A stretch of 64,000 nucleotides of DNA from Saprospiraceae bacterium (GTDB lineage: Bacteria > Bacteroidota > Bacteroidia > Chitinophagales > Saprospiraceae): the NCBI GenBank assembly GCA_028285545.1, contig JANQPA010000089.1:1-64000 (forward strand). Reading direction: 5' to 3'. How positions within the stretch are numbered: the stretch's first letter is position 1; every line of letters begins with the position of its first letter. Below are positions 18,055-27,528 of the stretch, piece by piece. Position numbers and translations under genes: made by a program. Under the pieces are notes generated by a model, which worked only from the letters and a program-made list of their open reading frames with translations, was not told the DNA's origin and did not search any database.

Positions 18055-18451
18055 GGCAACTATTTAAGATAGGAAGTTGTCAAGTCCAGCAGAAAACTTT
18101 AAACAACTTCGAGGAAATGGATTAATAAAAATACAGAATTGATGGGTTTTATTAATCTATAATTGGGATTAAATTCTTAGGCAAGAAGAAGAAACATGAC
18201 TCATTCCAAAAATTTTAGGATTAGCCATGATTTCATTCTTAATCACAAGAAGACGGGAGGCAAATAACTGCCTTCTGCAGTCAGGGAAATAGGCAGGGAT
18301 ATATAGCTTTTAACCTTATGGTTTATCCCGATTTAAATTTAAAAAGGCTATTTCATCAATATATTTGGATAAAATAGCCTGAATAAGATAAAAATCTTCC
18401 AGTTAATGTGTAAAAACCATCTATTGGAAAAACAGAAATGTTGGATTGAAT
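18055..18451. other. 397-base spacer upstream of the hybrid regulator
   Basis: Should contain the regulator promoter in its low-coordinate half and the terminator of the upstream T9SS gene (18340-18380) in its high-coordinate half. No coding sequence is seen. Confidence 0.5.
18340..18380 (-). terminator. intrinsic terminator of T9SS paralog 3
   Basis: On the minus strand AGGCTATTT pairs with AAATAGCCT across an 18-base loop and is followed by TTTTAAATTTAAA. It is 70 bases beyond the stop codon at 18452. Confidence 0.7.
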
Positions 18452-20146
18452 TTAGTGAATAATGATCTTGTGATGATCAGTAATTTTTTCTTGACTAAAA
18501 GAAAGCACATACATTCCCTTTTCCAAAAACTCTAAATTTAAGCTATGTGTACGTCCCAACAACTCATATCTTTTTAATTCTTGTCCATGTAAATTTATCA
18601 CTTGGACGATGACAGGCACTTGAACATCAAATTGTTTGCTAAGTTCAAGGTTAATTAAACCTGAGGAAGGATTAGGAGAAATTTCATTCACATAGGTTTC
18701 TAGGTTTTGCGTATTTCCTGTTTCCTTCAGAGGGTTTAACCAAATTGGAGGGCAATCCACCACCGTAGGAGCAAGTTCAACAGCTCCAATTTCGTGATCC
18801 GGAACATTTACTAAAGGATAATTGTATGGAAGCAAATTAGGGCTCCAATCCGATAAGTTTATTTCAAATTGTTGGGCGCTAAGTTCATTATAATCACAAT
18901 TGGTATGTCCATTGGGGTCTGCAGTGATTATCAAGAGATTCTGATAATCAATATGACCGATGGATACAAATGAGCCATTTGGAAAAACCGCCTGCCCCCA
19001 ATTGATTTCCTGATTTCCTAAACGATCGTAACTGAGTGCTTTGATTGGAGTTCCATTGTTTTGAGTAATGATCCTGCAAAAACCTCCACTGGAACCAGAC
19101 TGGAATGGAGAGTTGGAATTTACAGTAGCACTGATAATTAAATTTCCATTTGTATGCTCATCTAAGCTGAGATCTATAAAATTAGTCCAGGTGCCCAAAT
19201 AATCTATTGCCTTGGACCAAATTTGCTGGCCATTCATATCCAGTTTCATTAGAAATATCTTATCCAACTGATTTTGAATATTGACATTTCCCGTGACGAC
19301 AATCTTGTTATCCTGAGTAATAATTAAATCCTGTGGATCTAAATAATCTTGGTCTAATTCGTATTCTTTTCTCCAAAGGATGTTGAGGTTATTATCTAAT
19401 CGCAGGACAATCGCAGTATTTTCTGGATTAGGGAGATAGGCATGCCTAAGCAAAGCCACATAACCCTCCTCAGGTAGCGCCTTGATGCTAAGCCCAATTG
19501 CATGATGATCGAGTTCTATTATTTTTTCTTTTAGTATAGAACCATTGGAAGCGTCTACCTCTAATATCGAGGTATAATGCTTTTCACTGCCTAAATTATC
19601 CTTGTATGCATTTGTTCCAATAGCAATTAGGTTTCCAGGTGGATTTTCTTCAGCATAAGACAAGGTCGCAGAGCTTAAGTTCAGGGAATATACGGAGCCC
19701 TTAAATCCAGTACCATGGTATTTGTGTGAAATCCACTGTATGGATCCCTGACTATTAATTTTCAATAACAGAGGATAAGAAGCTGGACCAGTGTATATTG
19801 AAGATTCTAAATATCCTGTTATGATAAATCCGCCATCGCTGGTTTTATTAATCGTATGACTAATTAAATTGGCTCCCGATGAAGAATAATGTTTATTCCA
19901 TAGGATATTTCCATTTTGATCCGTTTTTCCTGCCTGTAGGCCATACCTGGATTCAACCTGCAGAGTTTGAGGATCCACCTCCAACCATCCAGTAATCCCA
20001 GTATAAACCAGATGGTTGTTTTGAATGATTACATCTCTACCTTGAGTATTATAACCCTGGTTGATATGAATTTTCTGATAATAAGATTGTGCTTGAAGGG
20101 CCTGAAAATTAAGGCAAAAGAAGAATAAAACGTGCGTTGCTTTCAT
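18452..20146 (-). CDS. T9SS sorting-domain protein, paralog 3
   Basis: A 564-residue exported protein related to the two paralogs at 11415-14843: signal peptide, SYYQKIHINQGYNTQG, propeller-like repeats (GGFIITGYLESS, NKIVVTGNVNIQ, NGSFVSIGHID) and a type A sorting domain with ISPNPSSGLI ending HHKIIIH. It is more diverged in coding sequence than in promoter, since its leader shares the block at 20171-20247 with paralog 2. It is monocistronic by context, with a terminator at 18340-18380. Extracellular or surface location is likely and no enzymatic motif is seen. Confidence 0.85.
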   Translation of the reverse strand: MKATHVLFFFCLNFQALQAQSYYQKIHINQGYNTQGRDVIIQNNHLVYTGITGWLEVDPQTLQVESRYGLQAGKTDQNGNILWNKHYSSSGANLISHTINKTSDGGFIITGYLESSIYTGPASYPLLLKINSQGSIQWISHKYHGTGFKGSVYSLNLSSATLSYAEENPPGNLIAIGTNAYKDNLGSEKHYTSILEVDASNGSILKEKIIELDHHAIGLSIKALPEEGYVALLRHAYLPNPENTAIVLRLDNNLNILWRKEYELDQDYLDPQDLIITQDNKIVVTGNVNIQNQLDKIFLMKLDMNGQQIWSKAIDYLGTWTNFIDLSLDEHTNGNLIISATVNSNSPFQSGSSGGFCRIITQNNGTPIKALSYDRLGNQEINWGQAVFPNGSFVSIGHIDYQNLLIITADPNGHTNCDYNELSAQQFEINLSDWSPNLLPYNYPLVNVPDHEIGAVELAPTVVDCPPIWLNPLKETGNTQNLETYVNEISPNPSSGLINLELSKQFDVQVPVIVQVINLHGQELKRYELLGRTHSLNLEFLEKGMYVLSFSQEKITDHHKIIIH

Positions 20147-20170
20147 GACGATTTTCTTTAGTTAAAGGAA

Positions 20171-20247
20171 TACGTCACAAAATTAGGCCTGGTAAAGACG
20201 CTATGTTTTCAATAAAATCAAGTTTGCTTTAGAATATGTGCAAAAGC
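20171..20247 (-). promoter_or_regulatory. promoter/leader block shared with paralog 2
   Basis: Contains TACGTCACAAAA (20171-20182) and a 41-base block (20207-20247) with 38 of 41 bases identical to 14908-14948, at the same 36-base offset and a similar distance from the ATG (25 versus 29 bases). Confidence 0.6.
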
Positions 20248-20338
20248 ATCTTTACTGGGTATTTTCGAGAAAAAAAGCCCTCATTATTCTTAATTTTCCT
20301 ATTTTCCACTTTCAATTGAAAACATTAGCCTTTAATTC

Positions 20339-22636
20339 ATGAAATATTTTCCACCGCTCATTTGTCTATTTTTACTTCTAAGTTCATGTGTTTCAGAAAA
20401 TCCGGTGCCTCATAAAATTTCTGATTATCAATTGATACCTATACCCCAGAACATTAAAGCTGGAGCTGGATATTTTCAATTAAATCCTACAACAAGCTTA
20501 ACTTTTGATCAGCAGAATGAAGAAATAGCTTACTCAGCCAATTATTTGAAGGACTATCTTCAAAATAACAATCAAATACAATTGGCCCAATCTAGTAAAA
20601 GTGGTAATCAAATAAGTTTAGCAATAGATCCAGCTTCCGGGCCTGAAGAAGCTTACACACTAACCATTACTCAAAAAGGCATATTAATCAAAGGTGCTTC
20701 AGGTCAAGGTCTATTCAGAGGTACAATCTCCCTTATTCAGTTGATTACTCAGCAGAGTGGACAAGAAAATCTGGTTGAAGTTCCTTGTGTGCATATTGAA
20801 GATGCCCCTGCTTTTTCCTACAGAGGAATGCATTTGGACGTAGGGCGACATTTTTTCCCTGTTTCTTTTATCAAAAAATACATCGACCTCCTTGCTTTTT
20901 ATAAAATGAATCGTTTCCATTGGCATTTAACCGAAGATCAAGGCTGGCGAATTGAAATTAAGCAATACCCTAAATTACAAGAAATTGCTGCTTATCGAAA
21001 TGAAACACTCATCGGTCATTATAGTGATCAGCCTCATCAATTTGACGGTCAAAAATATGGAGGATATTATACCCAGGAAGAAGTAAAAGAGGTGGTCCAA
21101 TATGCAAAAGAACGGTTTATCACCATTATCCCTGAGATTGAATTACCAGGACACTCGCGTGCAGCCCTGGCCGCCTATCCAGAATTGGGTTGTACCGGAG
21201 CAACTTATGATGTCGCTACCAAGTGGGGAGTATTTCTGGAAGTGTATTGCCCAAAAGAAGAAACTTTTGAGTTTTTACAGAACGTACTCTCAGAAGTTAT
21301 GGCTTTGTTTCCCTCAAAATACATCCACATTGGAGGAGATGAATGTCCAAAAGAACAATGGAAAAACAGTGCTTTCTGCCAGGATCTAATAAAAAAAGAG
21401 GGCTTAAAAGATGAGCATGAACTTCAAAGTTATTTTATTAAAAGAATAGAAAACTTTCTCAACTCAAAAGGGAGACAAATTATTGGATGGGATGAAATCC
21501 TCGAAGGGGGGCTCGCTCCAAATGCTACTGTGATGTCCTGGAGAGGAGAAAGTGGTGGAATTGAAGCTGCGAAACAGGGTCATGATGTCATTATGACTCC
21601 CACCTCTCATTGTTATTTTGATTATTACCAATCTGACCACCCCGACGAGCCTCTGGCCATTGGAGGGTTTCTTCCTCTTGAAAAAGTGTATGGTTATCAT
21701 CCCATTCCTGATGAATTAAATGCCGAAGAAGCAAAACATATTTTGGGAGCTCAGGGGAATGTTTGGACAGAATATATGAAAACATCCCAACAAGTAGAAT
21801 ATATGGCTTTTCCCAGGGCTCTGGCCTTAGCAGAAGTTACATGGTCCGGAAAAGATAAAAAGGATTTTCAGGGTTTTTGTTCACGGCTTGCCATTCACCT
21901 GAGGTGGTTACAAAATAAAGGCGTCAATCCGGCTAATCCACTTTATGATGTTAAAACAACGGTAAAAAATAGCTCTGGCAGTATTCATCTTCAGTTTTCA
22001 AACCAAGCTCAGGATGGCATCATTCGTTATAAAAATTCTGAAATGGCATCATCAGATGATCCGGCATTCACGGAAGATTTGACTATTGACAAGAGCGGAA
22101 CCTGGACCGGGCAAACATTTGTGAATGGCGAAGCTGTTGGAAAGCCACAATCCATTCAATTTGACTGGCATCAGGGGGCAGGTGCTAAGCTTGAGATAAA
22201 AAATCAACCCGCCAACAAATATGGAGCGGGCGGTAAAGAGGCACTAGTGAATGGGGTTCTGGGCAGTAATGATCGATATGGTGATAAGGAATGGCTGGGT
22301 TTCGAAGGAAAAGATTTTGAAGCCATTATTGATTTAGGCAAAAAAACGGAGGTCAATTCTGTAGTTTTTAGATTTTATCATGGCCCCGGACAATGGATTT
22401 ATGCTCCTAACAAGATTAAAATAACTCTAAGTGATTCTGATGATCCTCCAAACGTTTGGCAAGAAAAGATCATAAATAAAAAAACACGCAAAGCTATGGA
22501 GGTAAAGGTTGAAGTGGACAGTCAAGAAGGTCAGTATTTACATATCCTAGTTCCAAATTTTGGAATTATTCCGGAGGGGGCTCAGGGAGCTGGTCATGGT
22601 GCCTGGCTCTTTGTGGATGAGGTTCGAGTTTTGTGA
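20339..22636 (+). CDS. beta-N-acetylhexosaminidase, GH20, lipoprotein
   Basis: A 765-residue enzyme removing terminal N-acetylhexosamines from chito-oligosaccharides or glycans. The N-terminus has a lipobox (LLLSSC, Cys at 17), so it should be membrane-anchored. A GH20b-like domain precedes the catalytic barrel, which begins FSYRGMHLDVGRHF near residue 162; the catalytic Asp-Glu pair lies in HIGGDECPK at about 333-334 and MSWRGE follows. After the barrel come a chitobiase C-terminal-type segment and a beta-sandwich/F5-8-like domain that ends the protein. It is followed at 152 bases by a sodium:solute symporter, suggesting uptake of the released sugar. Confidence 0.95.
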   Translation: MKYFPPLICLFLLLSSCVSENPVPHKISDYQLIPIPQNIKAGAGYFQLNPTTSLTFDQQNEEIAYSANYLKDYLQNNNQIQLAQSSKSGNQISLAIDPASGPEEAYTLTITQKGILIKGASGQGLFRGTISLIQLITQQSGQENLVEVPCVHIEDAPAFSYRGMHLDVGRHFFPVSFIKKYIDLLAFYKMNRFHWHLTEDQGWRIEIKQYPKLQEIAAYRNETLIGHYSDQPHQFDGQKYGGYYTQEEVKEVVQYAKERFITIIPEIELPGHSRAALAAYPELGCTGATYDVATKWGVFLEVYCPKEETFEFLQNVLSEVMALFPSKYIHIGGDECPKEQWKNSAFCQDLIKKEGLKDEHELQSYFIKRIENFLNSKGRQIIGWDEILEGGLAPNATVMSWRGESGGIEAAKQGHDVIMTPTSHCYFDYYQSDHPDEPLAIGGFLPLEKVYGYHPIPDELNAEEAKHILGAQGNVWTEYMKTSQQVEYMAFPRALALAEVTWSGKDKKDFQGFCSRLAIHLRWLQNKGVNPANPLYDVKTTVKNSSGSIHLQFSNQAQDGIIRYKNSEMASSDDPAFTEDLTIDKSGTWTGQTFVNGEAVGKPQSIQFDWHQGAGAKLEIKNQPANKYGAGGKEALVNGVLGSNDRYGDKEWLGFEGKDFEAIIDLGKKTEVNSVVFRFYHGPGQWIYAPNKIKITLSDSDDPPNVWQEKIINKKTRKAMEVKVEVDSQEGQYLHILVPNFGIIPEGAQGAGHGAWLFVDEVRVL

Positions 22637-22637
22637 T

Positions 22638-22781
22638 AACGGGTTCACGGGTTCACGTAATAAGGTGGAATAATTATTGAAAGTTTCCACAAAATATAAA
22701 ATCGCTATCTTCAAAATTAATAACCAAATAAATTTACAAAAGTAAAAACGTGAACACCTGAACACGTGATAACGTAAACAC
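22638..22781. repeat. iterated-word spacer (GGGTTCACG / CGTGAACAC)
   Basis: The left part (22638-22659) repeats GGGTTCACG starting at the stop codon of the hexosaminidase gene; the right part (22748-22781) repeats CGTGAACAC-type words. The two are approximate reverse complements enclosing about 90 A/T-rich bases. Located between two co-directional genes. Confidence 0.6.
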
Positions 22782-22788
22782 TCTAGGT

Positions 22789-24558
22789 ATGAATTTAAGC
22801 ACCCTCGATCTCAGCATTATCATTGCCTTTTTTGTTGTTTCTCTAGCCATAGGCCTTGGAGCCTCTCGAAAAGCTGGGAAAGGATTTACCGAATTTTTTC
22901 TATCAGGACGAAATATGCCCTGGTGGTTATTAGGAATTTCTATGGTAGCCACCACCTTTTCTGCGGATACCCCCAATTTGGTTGCAGATATTGTCAGAAC
23001 CAACGGGGTGGCTGGAAACTGGGTATGGTGGGCCTTTTTATTAACGGGGATGTTGACGGTATTTGTTTATGCAAAATTATGGCGGCGGTCAGGTATTTTA
23101 ACGGATATAGAATTTTATGAAATCAGATATAGTGGAAAGGCTGCTGCTTTTCTACGTGGGTTCAGGGCTTTGTATCTTGGCATTTTTTTTAATCTAATGA
23201 TTATGGCTACAGTTACCCTGGCAGCCATTAAGATTGGAGGTGTAATGCTGGGCTTGAGTCCTATTGAAACCATTTTAATTGCCTCAGTAGTCACCGTCAT
23301 TTATACCTCATTAGGTGGCTTACGAGGAGTTATTCTAACTGATTTTGTTCAGTTTGCCATGGCAATGATAGGTATAATCTGGGCAGCAGTTATTATTGTG
23401 AATTTGCCGGAAGTAGGTGGATTGAACAACATGCTGGCGCATGAGAATGTAAGTGGCAAATTAAGTTTTGTTCCTGATTTTACGGACACAAAGCAACTAA
23501 TACCTTTATTTATTATTCCATTGGCTGTTCAATGGTGGAGTGTTTGGTACCCAGGTTCTGAACCGGGTGGCGGTGGTTATATTGTTCAAAGGGTATTGTC
23601 GGCTAAAGATGAAGGTCATGCGGTGGGGGCAACCCTATTGTTTAATGTAGCTCATTACGCATTAAGACCCTGGCCTTGGATTTTGATCGCCCTTGCATCA
23701 CTGATTGTATTTCCCGATTTGGCTTCCATAGAACAGGCGTTTCCGGAAGTAGATAAAAATTTCATCAAACATGACTTAGCCTTTCCCGCCATGCTCACCT
23801 ATCTTCCTTCCGGCTTAATTGGATTGGTTATTGCATCCTTGATCGCTGCTTATATGTCCACTATTTCTACTCAATTGAACTGGGGCTCTTCTTATGTGGT
23901 GAATGATTTCTATAAAAGATTTATCAATCCTGAGGCCAGCGAAAAAGACTTGGTTATGGTAGGAAGGATATCAACCGTCATTTTGATGATTTTGTCAGCT
24001 TTAGTTGCTTTAGCCTTGAGTAATGCATTGCAAGCTTTTAATATATTGCTTCAGATCGGTGCGGGAACGGGCCTATTATTCATCTTAAGATGGTTTTGGT
24101 GGCGAATTAATGCTTACAGCGAACTTGCTGCCATGGTGATTAGTTTTTTGGTGGCTTTATATTTTGAGTTTTTGGGACCTGAGGATTTAGATGATTATGT
24201 CAAATTAGTCATAGGAGTAGGCATCACTACTGTTGGATGGTTAACAGTCACCTTCCTAACACCTCCAACAGATCACCAGACTCTTGTAGGTTTTTATAAA
24301 TTAATTCGTCCCCATAAAATGGGTTGGTCAAAAGTACTAGCAAAAGAAAGTAGTGACAGCATACCTGAAACCCGTGAAGGCAGCAGCCTAGGCCTTGAGA
24401 TTGCTTGTATGATTGCAGGATGCTTCACCGTATACGGGCTGTTATTTTCAATGGGCTTCTGGATTTATGGAAATACCCTTGGGGGCTTAATTGCTACAGT
24501 CTTAAGCATTTTAGGAATTGTATTTTTGAGACGATCCTGGGAAGCTGTGAAGAAATAG
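22789..24558 (+). CDS. sodium:solute symporter family transporter
   Basis: A 589-residue polytopic membrane protein with the SSS-family opening (LDLSIIIAFFVVSLAIGLGASRKA, in pieces; then FFLSGRNMPWWLLGISMVAT) and many hydrophobic helices. It couples sodium entry to uptake of a small solute across the inner membrane. The position behind a GH20 hexosaminidase suggests an amino sugar or other monosaccharide as substrate, which is inference. The long form with extra C-terminal helices (about 500-589) fits the sugar-type SSS subfamily seen in Bacteroidota polysaccharide loci. The start at the ATG 22789 gives the expected N-terminal helix. Confidence 0.9.
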   Translation: MNLSTLDLSIIIAFFVVSLAIGLGASRKAGKGFTEFFLSGRNMPWWLLGISMVATTFSADTPNLVADIVRTNGVAGNWVWWAFLLTGMLTVFVYAKLWRRSGILTDIEFYEIRYSGKAAAFLRGFRALYLGIFFNLMIMATVTLAAIKIGGVMLGLSPIETILIASVVTVIYTSLGGLRGVILTDFVQFAMAMIGIIWAAVIIVNLPEVGGLNNMLAHENVSGKLSFVPDFTDTKQLIPLFIIPLAVQWWSVWYPGSEPGGGGYIVQRVLSAKDEGHAVGATLLFNVAHYALRPWPWILIALASLIVFPDLASIEQAFPEVDKNFIKHDLAFPAMLTYLPSGLIGLVIASLIAAYMSTISTQLNWGSSYVVNDFYKRFINPEASEKDLVMVGRISTVILMILSALVALALSNALQAFNILLQIGAGTGLLFILRWFWWRINAYSELAAMVISFLVALYFEFLGPEDLDDYVKLVIGVGITTVGWLTVTFLTPPTDHQTLVGFYKLIRPHKMGWSKVLAKESSDSIPETREGSSLGLEIACMIAGCFTVYGLLFSMGFWIYGNTLGGLIATVLSILGIVFLRRSWEAVKK

Positions 24559-24563
24559 AAGCA

Positions 24564-24610
24564 GGAGTCCTAATTGCCGATTTCAATTTTACATCGGCAA
24601 TTAGGACTCC
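24564..24610. terminator. bidirectional hairpin between convergent genes
   Basis: Perfect 18-bp stem (24564-24581 with 24593-24610, GGAGTCCTAATTGCCGAT) and an 11-base loop. The right arm overlaps the last codons and stop of the minus-strand gene ending at 24601. It separates convergent transcripts. Confidence 0.75.
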
Positions 24611-26160
24611 ATTCTTCTTTGTCGCTCTAAAAATTTCCTTCTGATGATATCTTTTACGGAGACTTCCTCTACTTTGCTCTCTAACCAGGAAATGATATCC
24701 AAATACAAGAATGGTCGTTTTTCAAAAGGCTCATCCTGCCATTTGATGAGTTTATCTTTAAGAATAATAAATTCTCCTTTCAGCTCCGAGGCTTGCATTC
24801 GGGGAGTTCGTCTTAGGAAACGTACTATTTCTTTTTGGACAGCATGGAGGTCTTCCATTTTTCCTAAAAATCGATACACAGATTTGACCTGATATTCCAC
24901 CAATTGAATATTTCCTAGTTCAAAATGGGCTATGAGATTTAAAATTCGAGCAAAGCATTGAATATCTTCTCTGTAATCTGGGTTTTTCTGATTGATTATT
25001 TTATTAAGAAAACTAATGGCATTGTCATTATCACCACTGCTAAAATACATGCAGGCCATTCGGTAATAAAAGACCATTACTCGATGACTGTCCCAGTTGA
25101 ACTCATCTTGTTCAATTATTTTTTCTAATTCAGGAATGATTAGAATCCCTTCATCTGAAGTTCCTTGCATAAAATGAAGCTTCAGAGAGTGAATGTATTT
25201 ATATAAATAGAAAAGGCCCTCTATATTTTTGTTTTTCCCTATTTCATAAACATTGGGAAAGTCTTCCAATTTCTTTAGGGTCTCAACAAATTTCTTGTAA
25301 TAGGCTACATTAAAAAGTGCATTGAGTAGATTGTGCAACCCCTTAAGGTAAAGCGCTGGATGGCAATGTATTAGGTGCTCCTTGTTAGAATAAAGATCTA
25401 CCCATTTTTGTGCATAGCGGTAACAATTGGTAAACTCCTGGATCATGTAATAGTACCAGACATGAGATTGGCAATAATAAAGCTGACCAAGGAAGGAAAG
25501 TTCTTTAAGGTTTTTCTTTGGAAGATTGGTTTGGAAAAATTCTTTAACGAAGTGATAGTCTTTTTCATTTCGTACATAACCAACCTTTAAATACAAACCG
25601 TACAATTGGAGAGAAAGGTTACTAAATACGTTAAAATCATTGATGGTTTGATTCAACTTGAGCGTTTCCTCCTTAAGGGCTTCAGCCTTCCCCTCAATAC
25701 TCCTGGTAATATATTGGCTTTCAATATGCTTTTCAAAATCCAGGATTTCCAGATACATAGCATAATATTCATTTGCTTTGGCGCGTGCCTTAGCCTTTTC
25801 CAATATATCCAGACTTTGGCGATACAATCCTTTATCGTATAGCACCTTAGAAAAGTCTATCATTTCCCGAATCTGAATTTCGCTGACATGGTTGGTGTTG
25901 AGTAATCTCAAACTGATTAACAACTGCTTATACAAATGCGCCTTTAAATTCGAAAGTTGTCTCTTTTTTATGCCAGGGAGTTTTTTCAAGATCAAGCCTT
26001 CATCATACTGCTGATATTTATCTAAAAAATCAAAAAGTTGTAAAAATAAAATATCGTCAGAAGCCTGATTCCTACGCACAAAAAGCCTGAAATGTCGTTT
26101 TTCAGCTCTCGTTAAAGAACGAATTAATTGTATAAGGTCGTCGGTTTTCTGTTTTGGCAT
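24601..26160 (-). CDS. conserved hypothetical helical-repeat protein
   Basis: A 519-residue protein without signal peptide or membrane helix, almost entirely predicted helical, with TPR-like pair spacing (for example RMACMYFSSGDNDNAISFLNKI). The N-terminus (LIRSLTRAEKRHFRLFVRR...) is basic and resembles a family of uncharacterised cytoplasmic proteins in Bacteroidota, by memory rather than search. No catalytic motif is seen. It is convergent with the symporter gene and divergent from the leu operon, so context gives no role. A scaffolding function is the most that can be suggested. Confidence 0.75.
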   Translation of the reverse strand: MPKQKTDDLIQLIRSLTRAEKRHFRLFVRRNQASDDILFLQLFDFLDKYQQYDEGLILKKLPGIKKRQLSNLKAHLYKQLLISLRLLNTNHVSEIQIREMIDFSKVLYDKGLYRQSLDILEKAKARAKANEYYAMYLEILDFEKHIESQYITRSIEGKAEALKEETLKLNQTINDFNVFSNLSLQLYGLYLKVGYVRNEKDYHFVKEFFQTNLPKKNLKELSFLGQLYYCQSHVWYYYMIQEFTNCYRYAQKWVDLYSNKEHLIHCHPALYLKGLHNLLNALFNVAYYKKFVETLKKLEDFPNVYEIGKNKNIEGLFYLYKYIHSLKLHFMQGTSDEGILIIPELEKIIEQDEFNWDSHRVMVFYYRMACMYFSSGDNDNAISFLNKIINQKNPDYREDIQCFARILNLIAHFELGNIQLVEYQVKSVYRFLGKMEDLHAVQKEIVRFLRRTPRMQASELKGEFIILKDKLIKWQDEPFEKRPFLYLDIISWLESKVEEVSVKDIIRRKFLERQRRMES

Positions 26161-26272
26161 TGTAGTAATATATTTCTTAAACTATTCGCAGTCAATGGAT
26201 TAAGTTTTAACACTTAAGTTGAGGCCTTGTATTAATAAGCTAATTTGATTTCCACCAGCCTCCTTGAGCAAA

Positions 26273-26280
26273 TATATTTG
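26273..26280 (+). promoter_or_regulatory. candidate -7 box of the leu operon
   Basis: TATATTTG fits the TAnnTTTG -7 consensus of Bacteroidota and lies 40 bases before the leuA ATG. The nearest TTTG (26244-26247) is 25 bases upstream, longer than ideal, so the -33 box is uncertain. Confidence 0.4.
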
Positions 26281-26320
26281 AAGTAAGTAAACATACATAT
26301 TTATTATAAAATTTGTAGGA

Positions 26321-27490
26321 ATGGCAGAGAATAGGATTTATATTTTCGACACCACCCTAAGAGATGGGGAACAAGTCCCAGGTTGTAAATTGAATACGGA
26401 ACAAAAAATAGAGATAGCTCATCAGTTAGAAGCATTAGGTGTAGATATCATCGAAGCGGGCTTTCCTATTTCCAGCCCTGGTGACTTTAAGTCAGTAGAA
26501 GCGATTTCAAGAGCCGTAAAAAATGCCACGGTTTGTGGTTTGTCTCGTGCCGTCTCAAAAGATATTGAAACGGCTGCTGCCGCATTAAAGTATGCTATTC
26601 GTCCTCGAATTCATACCGGCATAGGCACTTCCGAAATGCACATTAAGTTTAAATTAAAAAGTACTCAAGAGGCTATCCTGGAAAGATCAGTAGCAGCCGT
26701 AAAATTGGCTAAAAGTTTTGTGGAGGATGTAGAATTTTATGCAGAGGATGCTGGCCGTACAGATAATGAATATCTGGCTCGAGTATTAGAGGCGGTCATA
26801 AAAGCTGGGGCAACTGTATTAAATATCCCCGATACTACGGGTTACTGCCTACCAGAAGAATATGGAGCAAAAATCCGTTACCTAAAAGAAAATGTAAAAG
26901 GCATACACAAGGCAATCCTTTCTACCCATTGCCACAACGATTTAGGGCTGGCAACCGCCAATTCTATTGCAGGTATTCAGAATGGTGCCCGTCAAATAGA
27001 ATGTACCATCAATGGAATTGGGGAAAGAGCTGGTAACACTTCTTTGGAAGAAGTGGTGATGATTATGCGACAACATCCGGATTTGGCCTTTGAAACGGGC
27101 ATAAAGACCCCCATGATTTACCAAACCAGCCGTTTGGTTTCAGAACGTATGGGCATGCCTGTTCAACCCAACAAAGCTATTGTAGGAGCAAATGCTTTTG
27201 CCCATTCCTCCGGAATACATCAGGATGGGGTGATCAAAAAGCGTGAAACCTATGAAATTATTAATCCTTTGGATGTTGGTGTTGATCATTCTAAGATTGT
27301 CTTAACTGCACGCTCCGGACGAGCAGCTGTGGCTTATCGGGCAAAAAATATTGGGTATAACCTGACAAAGGATCAGTTGGATAAAGTTTATGCCCAGTTT
27401 TTGGAAGTAGCTGATAGTAAAAAAGAGGTGGACGATTCCGATTTAAATCACATCATGGCACAACAAAAAATTGGAGTACTAAGTACCTAA
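26321..27490 (+). CDS. leuA: 2-isopropylmalate synthase, short form without regulatory domain
   Basis: Condenses acetyl-CoA with 2-oxoisovalerate, the first committed step to leucine. The TIM barrel begins with [12 protein letters not shown] and carries the metal-binding [14 protein letters not shown] motif; [13 protein letters not shown] follows. At 389 residues it lacks the about 120-residue C-terminal LeuA dimer domain that binds leucine in the long enzymes. A short form is usual in many Bacteroidota, so it is probably functional but not leucine-inhibited in the standard way. The operon context (leuC, leuD, leuB downstream) argues against homocitrate or citramalate synthase. Confidence 0.93.
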   Translation: MAENRIYIFDTTLRDGEQVPGCKLNTEQKIEIAHQLEALGVDIIEAGFPISSPGDFKSVEAISRAVKNATVCGLSRAVSKDIETAAAALKYAIRPRIHTGIGTSEMHIKFKLKSTQEAILERSVAAVKLAKSFVEDVEFYAEDAGRTDNEYLARVLEAVIKAGATVLNIPDTTGYCLPEEYGAKIRYLKENVKGIHKAILSTHCHNDLGLATANSIAGIQNGARQIECTINGIGERAGNTSLEEVVMIMRQHPDLAFETGIKTPMIYQTSRLVSERMGMPVQPNKAIVGANAFAHSSGIHQDGVIKKRETYEIINPLDVGVDHSKIVLTARSGRAAVAYRAKNIGYNLTKDQLDKVYAQFLEVADSKKEVDDSDLNHIMAQQKIGVLST

Positions 27491-27528
27491 TCTAGTGAGT
27501 AATAAATGATAGATCTAGAAACAATATA

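Noticed and set aside
26321..27490. Homocitrate or citramalate synthase instead of LeuA
   Set aside because: The gene heads an operon with leuC, leuD and leuB, and no nif or isoleucine genes are nearby.
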